Positions 30,957 to 32,808 of a stretch of DNA of 32,808 nucleotides are shown in pieces. The stretch's first letter is position 1. Each line of letters begins with the position of its first letter. The DNA is taken from the NCBI GenBank assembly GCA_020849895.1, contig JADZFN010000024.1, positions 1-32,808 on the forward strand, written 5' to 3'. The notes beneath the pieces were generated by a model. The model was not told where the DNA came from. It ran no database searches and was given only the letters and a program-made list of their open reading frames with translations. Both the position numbers and the translations under genes were made by a program. This stretch comes from Verrucomicrobiia bacterium (GTDB lineage Bacteria; Verrucomicrobiota; Verrucomicrobiia; JABWAM01).

Positions 30957-32808
30957 TCATGGCGCGCTCTCCATTCCGAAGGCCTTGAACATCGCCGCGA
31001 GACTGTCTTCATGACCGGTCTGCCCGTACCGCAGGTCGAAAACCCGCTGCGTCAACGATTCGTCGGAGAGCTTGAAAGGTGTCGGAGACAGCGGGGCCCA
31101 CTTGGCGAAACCGCCCGTGCCCCAAATCAGCAGCGGCACGCCAAGGGCCATGTTCTGGTGGTTGATCATGAGGTCCTGCAGGACGAGGCGATGGAGGTCG
31201 AGCAGGCGGCGCGCGCGGACGAGGTCCACGCCGGCCTCGCCGGCCCGGGCGCGGCGGGCAAGGTCGTCCAGTGTCTCGTGCAACTCCGTGTAATTGAGCC
31301 CCATCCGCAGGAAGGCGATGCGCTCGAGGATGGCGGGGTCGCCGGCAGCCGCCGTTTCCGCGGCCTTGAGAAAGCCCCGAAGTTCCGCGACGACCTCGGG
31401 CGTGTAGCGATAGTCCCCGGGGGTCTCGTGCTGGATCCTGACCCCCACCCGCGAAAGCTCCTCGACTCGGCACCAGTATTCCTTGATGGGTTTGGCGGCC
31501 GGTCCGAACCCATGGCGCGCGTAGTCCTCAAGGATCGCGTCCATCGTCAGGCGCGGGTTCCAGGTCAGCCGTGCGGCGGCGTAGTAGCTCAGGCCTGCGG
31601 TAATCCAGTTGTGCTGGATCGAGTCGAAGTCGGTCTGGCGGAGGCCGGCGTCGGCAAAAGTGTTCATGGCCTTGACGATGGGGCCGACAAAGGACTTCAG
31701 CTTGCCATCGCGGCGGTTGAAAAGCAGGACGTTGGGCCGCCAGAAGGTCTGGCGGAGACCGGCCTGTCGCCATCCCTTGAGTTCGTCCACCTCGGTGGGC
31801 GCCCACCGGCACACGAGGTTGGGGTGGATCTTTTCCCGCAGCGGGGGATGCGTCCAGAGGCTGTAACAGCTGATTCCGAGCTTCAGGTTCGGATGGACCT
31901 TTGCGACCCGTTCCGCGACGCGGCTCCAGTACCAAACCATCCGGTCGGTCAGGGAAGGGATCTCCATCATCTTTCGAGCGCGCGCGGGCGCGTTCGAATT
32001 CATCCGTGTGCCGAAAGTCATGAGCTGCACCTTGGGAGCGTCGGGAGGATCCAGTGCGCGGCACCGGTCGCACAAGCACTGGCCCGTGTTGCCGCCGCCG
32101 TCGTTGGCGTCCAGCGAGACGATCACGATCGAGGGATCCTGATTGACCTGCCGGATGATGTCGTCAGCGACGTGGGCGATCAGGTCGGGGTTGGAAAGGC
32201 AGAGGCACCAGCGCGAGTCGCCTCCTTGGTCCCGCGTGCCGTCAGCCTGGAGCGCGAACCACTCGGGATGTTTCTTGAGCTGTTCGTCTCCGTCCCGAAG
32301 GCCCATGCCGGCGTGGCCGAAGTTCGGCATCTGTCCCCCAAGGCGTTGCCAGTGAATCCAGTGGAGAGGCTTCAGGTCCTCCCTCGTCGCAATCTCAGGA
32401 TGCCGACGTTCCTGGCTTTCCTTCTGCCACGCCTGCATCTGCTCCCGGGTGATCCCAAAGTGTTTGAGTCCCGCCTCGGCGCGATCGCTCCAGTCGTGCC
32501 AGCGGATGTGTCGCGCCCCGATGGACGGAGTGTAGCGGAGGTCCAAGGGGTCCACGACGACGGTCGTGTGGCGCGGCACGATCTTCCCGGACGGGCCTGG
32601 CCAGAGCCAGGCGCAGCCGAGGCGCTCGAGCAACTCGATGGCCGCGTAGCGCGCGCCTCCCGCGTCCTTCGCCATCTCGGACGGGAGACCGGCCGGTCCC
32701 CCCAGCAACACCACGGCATTGCCGGTGGTTTTCAACCGGATACCGCCGACTCCCACCCCTTCGGTTTCCACCTCCAGCCGCTTCGTGAGGTTCATCGTGC
32801 CAATCAGC
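30957..32808 (-). CDS. DUF4838 domain protein, N-terminus beyond the window
   Basis: The frame stays open to the window edge, so the start lies outside; an internal ATG at 32795 is probably not the start. The visible part, at least 612 residues, begins with the end of a GH67 N-terminal-like domain (IRLKTTGNAVVLLGG, AAIELLERLGCAWLWPG), followed by the DUF4838 barrel: GARHIRWHDWSD, HPEWFALQADG, CLCLSNPDLIAHVADDI, IVSLDANDGGG and the Cys motif GQCLCDRCRALD. WYWSRVAERVAKVHPNLKLG and SIQHNWITAGLSYYAAARLTWNP follow, and the last 130 residues are helical. DUF4838 proteins are abundant in Verrucomicrobiota, Lentisphaerota and Bacteroidota and are thought to act on polysaccharides, but I know of no defined activity. 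It is the first gene seen of the four-gene cluster. Confidence 0.88.
   Translation of the reverse strand, partial: LIGTMNLTKRLEVETEGVGVGGIRLKTTGNAVVLLGGPAGLPSEMAKDAGGARYAAIELLERLGCAWLWPGPSGKIVPRHTTVVVDPLDLRYTPSIGARHIRWHDWSDRAEAGLKHFGITREQMQAWQKESQERRHPEIATREDLKPLHWIHWQRLGGQMPNFGHAGMGLRDGDEQLKKHPEWFALQADGTRDQGGDSRWCLCLSNPDLIAHVADDIIRQVNQDPSIVIVSLDANDGGGNTGQCLCDRCRALDPPDAPKVQLMTFGTRMNSNAPARARKMMEIPSLTDRMVWYWSRVAERVAKVHPNLKLGISCYSLWTHPPLREKIHPNLVCRWAPTEVDELKGWRQAGLRQTFWRPNVLLFNRRDGKLKSFVGPIVKAMNTFADAGLRQTDFDSIQHNWITAGLSYYAAARLTWNPRLTMDAILEDYARHGFGPAAKPIKEYWCRVEELSRVGVRIQHETPGDYRYTPEVVAELRGFLKAAETAAAGDPAILERIAFLRMGLNYTELHETLDDLARRARAGEAGVDLVRARRLLDLHRLVLQDLMINHQNMALGVPLLIWGTGGFAKWAPLSPTPFKLSDESLTQRVFDLRYGQTGHEDSLAAMFKAFGMESAP

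Noticed and set aside
1..32808. CRISPR array, rRNA operon or prophage
   Set aside because: No regularly spaced repeats, no rRNA sequence and no phage structural genes were seen.

Overview
The window is GC-rich and gene-dense. Several features point to a Verrucomicrobiota or related PVC-superphylum bacterium: a PEP-CTERM sorted protein, a prepilin-like protein with an H-X9-DG C-terminus, a DUF4838 protein, a heparinase II/III protein, NamZ (DUF1343), a plant-type glucuronokinase homologue, frequent TTG/GTG starts and few Shine-Dalgarno sequences. The phylum call is an inference from gene families, not from a marker phylogeny. All family calls were made by eye from motifs.

Layout. Positions 1-1133 hold the N-terminal end of an IS630-type helix-turn-helix protein, one doubtful small reading frame, short palindromes and a tRNA-Glu(UUC) gene. 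From 1134 to 11265 there is a run of chromosomal genes on both strands: a ceramidase-like protein, a pseudouridine synthase-methyltransferase fusion, a divergent NagB-like protein, an FkbM methyltransferase, a GT9 glycosyltransferase, a SpoU rRNA methyltransferase, a membrane glycosyltransferase with C-terminal TPRs, and proA. From 11442 to 13711 lie a PEP-CTERM subtilase-like protein with altered active-site residues and two tiny, translationally coupled genes of unknown function. On the minus strand from 18961 down to 13816 run a heparinase II/III protein, then bioB, namZ and plsC; bioB and namZ overlap by 4 bp.

From 19264 to 22681 is the classic rpsO-pnp pair followed by a Nudix gene that overlaps pnp by 4 bp. 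The PNPase carries an unusual Gly/Arg-rich tail. A 50-bp perfect inverted repeat flanked by TTA direct repeats sits exactly on the Nudix stop codon and looks like a miniature transposon remnant. From 22860 to 24742 a glucuronokinase homologue overlaps a GalU-type UTP-sugar-1-phosphate uridylyltransferase by 4 bp, which looks like a self-contained uronate-to-UDP-sugar salvage pair. An outer-membrane barrel protein follows.

From 32808 down to 25941 is a tight four-gene minus-strand cluster. In transcription order it has a DUF4838 protein (running off the window), a secreted protein of unknown function, a 964-residue secreted multidomain glycosidase-like protein, and an H-X9-DG prepilin-like protein. 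The spacing (21 bp, then overlaps of 4 and 20 bp) suggests one co-translated surface system. The strongest candidates for new biology are this cluster, the glucuronokinase-GalU pair, and the subtilase with the small coupled pair beside it.
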